Origin: Billgrantia endophytica | GTDB lineage: Bacteria > Pseudomonadota > Gammaproteobacteria > Pseudomonadales > Halomonadaceae | DNA: 64,000 bases | Direction of reading: 5' to 3' | Assembly (NCBI RefSeq): GCF_002879615.1 | Contig: NZ_PNRF01000002.1 | Coordinates: 30,242-94,241, forward strand | Shown here: one piece after another, positions 63,813-64,000 of the stretch | Layout: every line of letters begins with the position of its first letter | Numbering within the stretch: the first letter of the stretch is position 1 | Made by a program: the position numbers and the translations under genes | The notes under the pieces: generated by a model | Seen by the model: only the letters and a program-made list of their open reading frames with translations | What the model was told of the DNA's origin: nothing | Databases searched by the model: none

Positions 63813-63981
63813 TAAAGGGGTTACAAGGCCTGAAGGTGGCCGCCAAATGCCGGTGATGAGAGCCTTTGGTATCACCAAGGAACCGAAATGGTCAGTTAGG
63901 TCCCTTGGTCAAGGAAATTGTCCGCTTGGTGGGCGGCACACAGAATAAGAAGACAGGCGGTGGGAGGGACTCAGAATCGAG

Positions 63982-63996
63982 TTTTTCTACAGCCTC
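63982..63996 (-). repeat. Right terminal inverted repeat of the IS
   Basis: TTTTTCTACAGCCTC, reverse complement of the left end. The following GTTA probably resumes the interrupted attC/next cassette, which lies beyond the window. Confidence 0.85.
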
Positions 63997-64000
63997 GTTA

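Larger units (their letters stand above)
62170..63996 (+). mobile_element. IS1182-family insertion sequence
   Basis: 1827 bp bounded by perfect 15-bp terminal inverted repeats (62170-62184 and 63982-63996), with a single transposase gene. The flanks read GTT on the left and GTTA on the right, consistent with a 3-bp duplication of GTT. The element is intact, GC-rich unlike the cassettes, and located exactly at the last attC crossover site. Confidence 0.85.

Overview
The window looks like a chromosomal segment of a halophilic or halotolerant gammaproteobacterium, most likely Halomonadaceae (Halomonas or a close relative). The host genes are GC-rich with compact, often translationally coupled operons. 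They include a periplasmic-type NhaD Na+/H+ antiporter, an NhaP2/CvrA K+/H+ antiporter, class I PHA synthase, a very large NdvB-type cyclic beta-1,2-glucan synthase, and a complex-I-like antiporter module without redox subunits. The assignment rests on protein resemblance recognised by eye, not on a search.

Layout. 1-1.2 kb: a broken amidase abutting the tail of a broken SDR gene. 1.3-4.2 kb: MipA/OmpV outer-membrane protein plus an OmpR/PmrB-like two-component pair in one coupled operon. 4.3-5.3 kb: a small unknown gene, a DUF2243 remnant, terminators and a MITE-like 142-bp inverted-repeat element. 5.3-18.1 kb: a gamma-glutamylcyclotransferase-like protein, then cvrA, nhaD and ndvB on the minus strand (ion and osmotic homeostasis). 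18.5-23.3 kb: pncB, a FAD/Rieske oxidoreductase, nnrU, and a Zn-alcohol dehydrogenase behind an ANR/FNR-type box. 23.5-32 kb: a polyamine-type ABC transporter operon, a LysR regulator, methylmalonate-semialdehyde dehydrogenase and a GMC (choline-dehydrogenase-like) oxidoreductase, plausibly one uptake and catabolism locus. 32.2-33 kb: tandemly duplicated cold-shock genes, each with its own 5' UTR. 33.2-37.7 kb: SLC13/RCK transporter, carboxylesterase, an internally deleted UbiA-type prenyltransferase, and an orphan trpB. 37.8-43.5 kb: zinc-ribbon protein and four coupled genes for a Mrp/complex-I-like antiporter module. 43.5-50.5 kb: PhoH-like ATPase, DUF3820, and small detoxification and resistance-type enzymes (PPOX, an AAC(3)-I-like acetyltransferase, VOC, a FosA-like protein, maltose acetyltransferase, LrgA/LrgB, YdeI), with two gene remnants. 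50.5-52.3 kb: phaC.

52.8-62.2 kb is the most unusual part: a sedentary chromosomal integron. A minus-strand integron integrase (two apparent single-base frameshifts, so probably dead) with a LexA-like box upstream faces a plus-strand array. I could delimit eight cassettes base by base because each attC R'' box is the exact complement of the R' box that opens the same cassette. The cargo is AT-rich: an APH-type kinase, a membrane protein, a GNAT acetyltransferase, a cassette with no convincing gene, a class III nucleotidyl-cyclase-like protein, a three-gene cassette (DnaJ-type zinc protein, P-loop GTPase with a GKN P-loop, tail-anchored membrane protein), an HNH endonuclease with an unrecognised N-terminal domain, and a TIGR04141/DUF6119-like protein. 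Several of these look like defence genes. An IS1182-type element (15-bp terminal inverted repeats) has inserted 2 bp past the crossover point of the last attC and runs to the end of the window.
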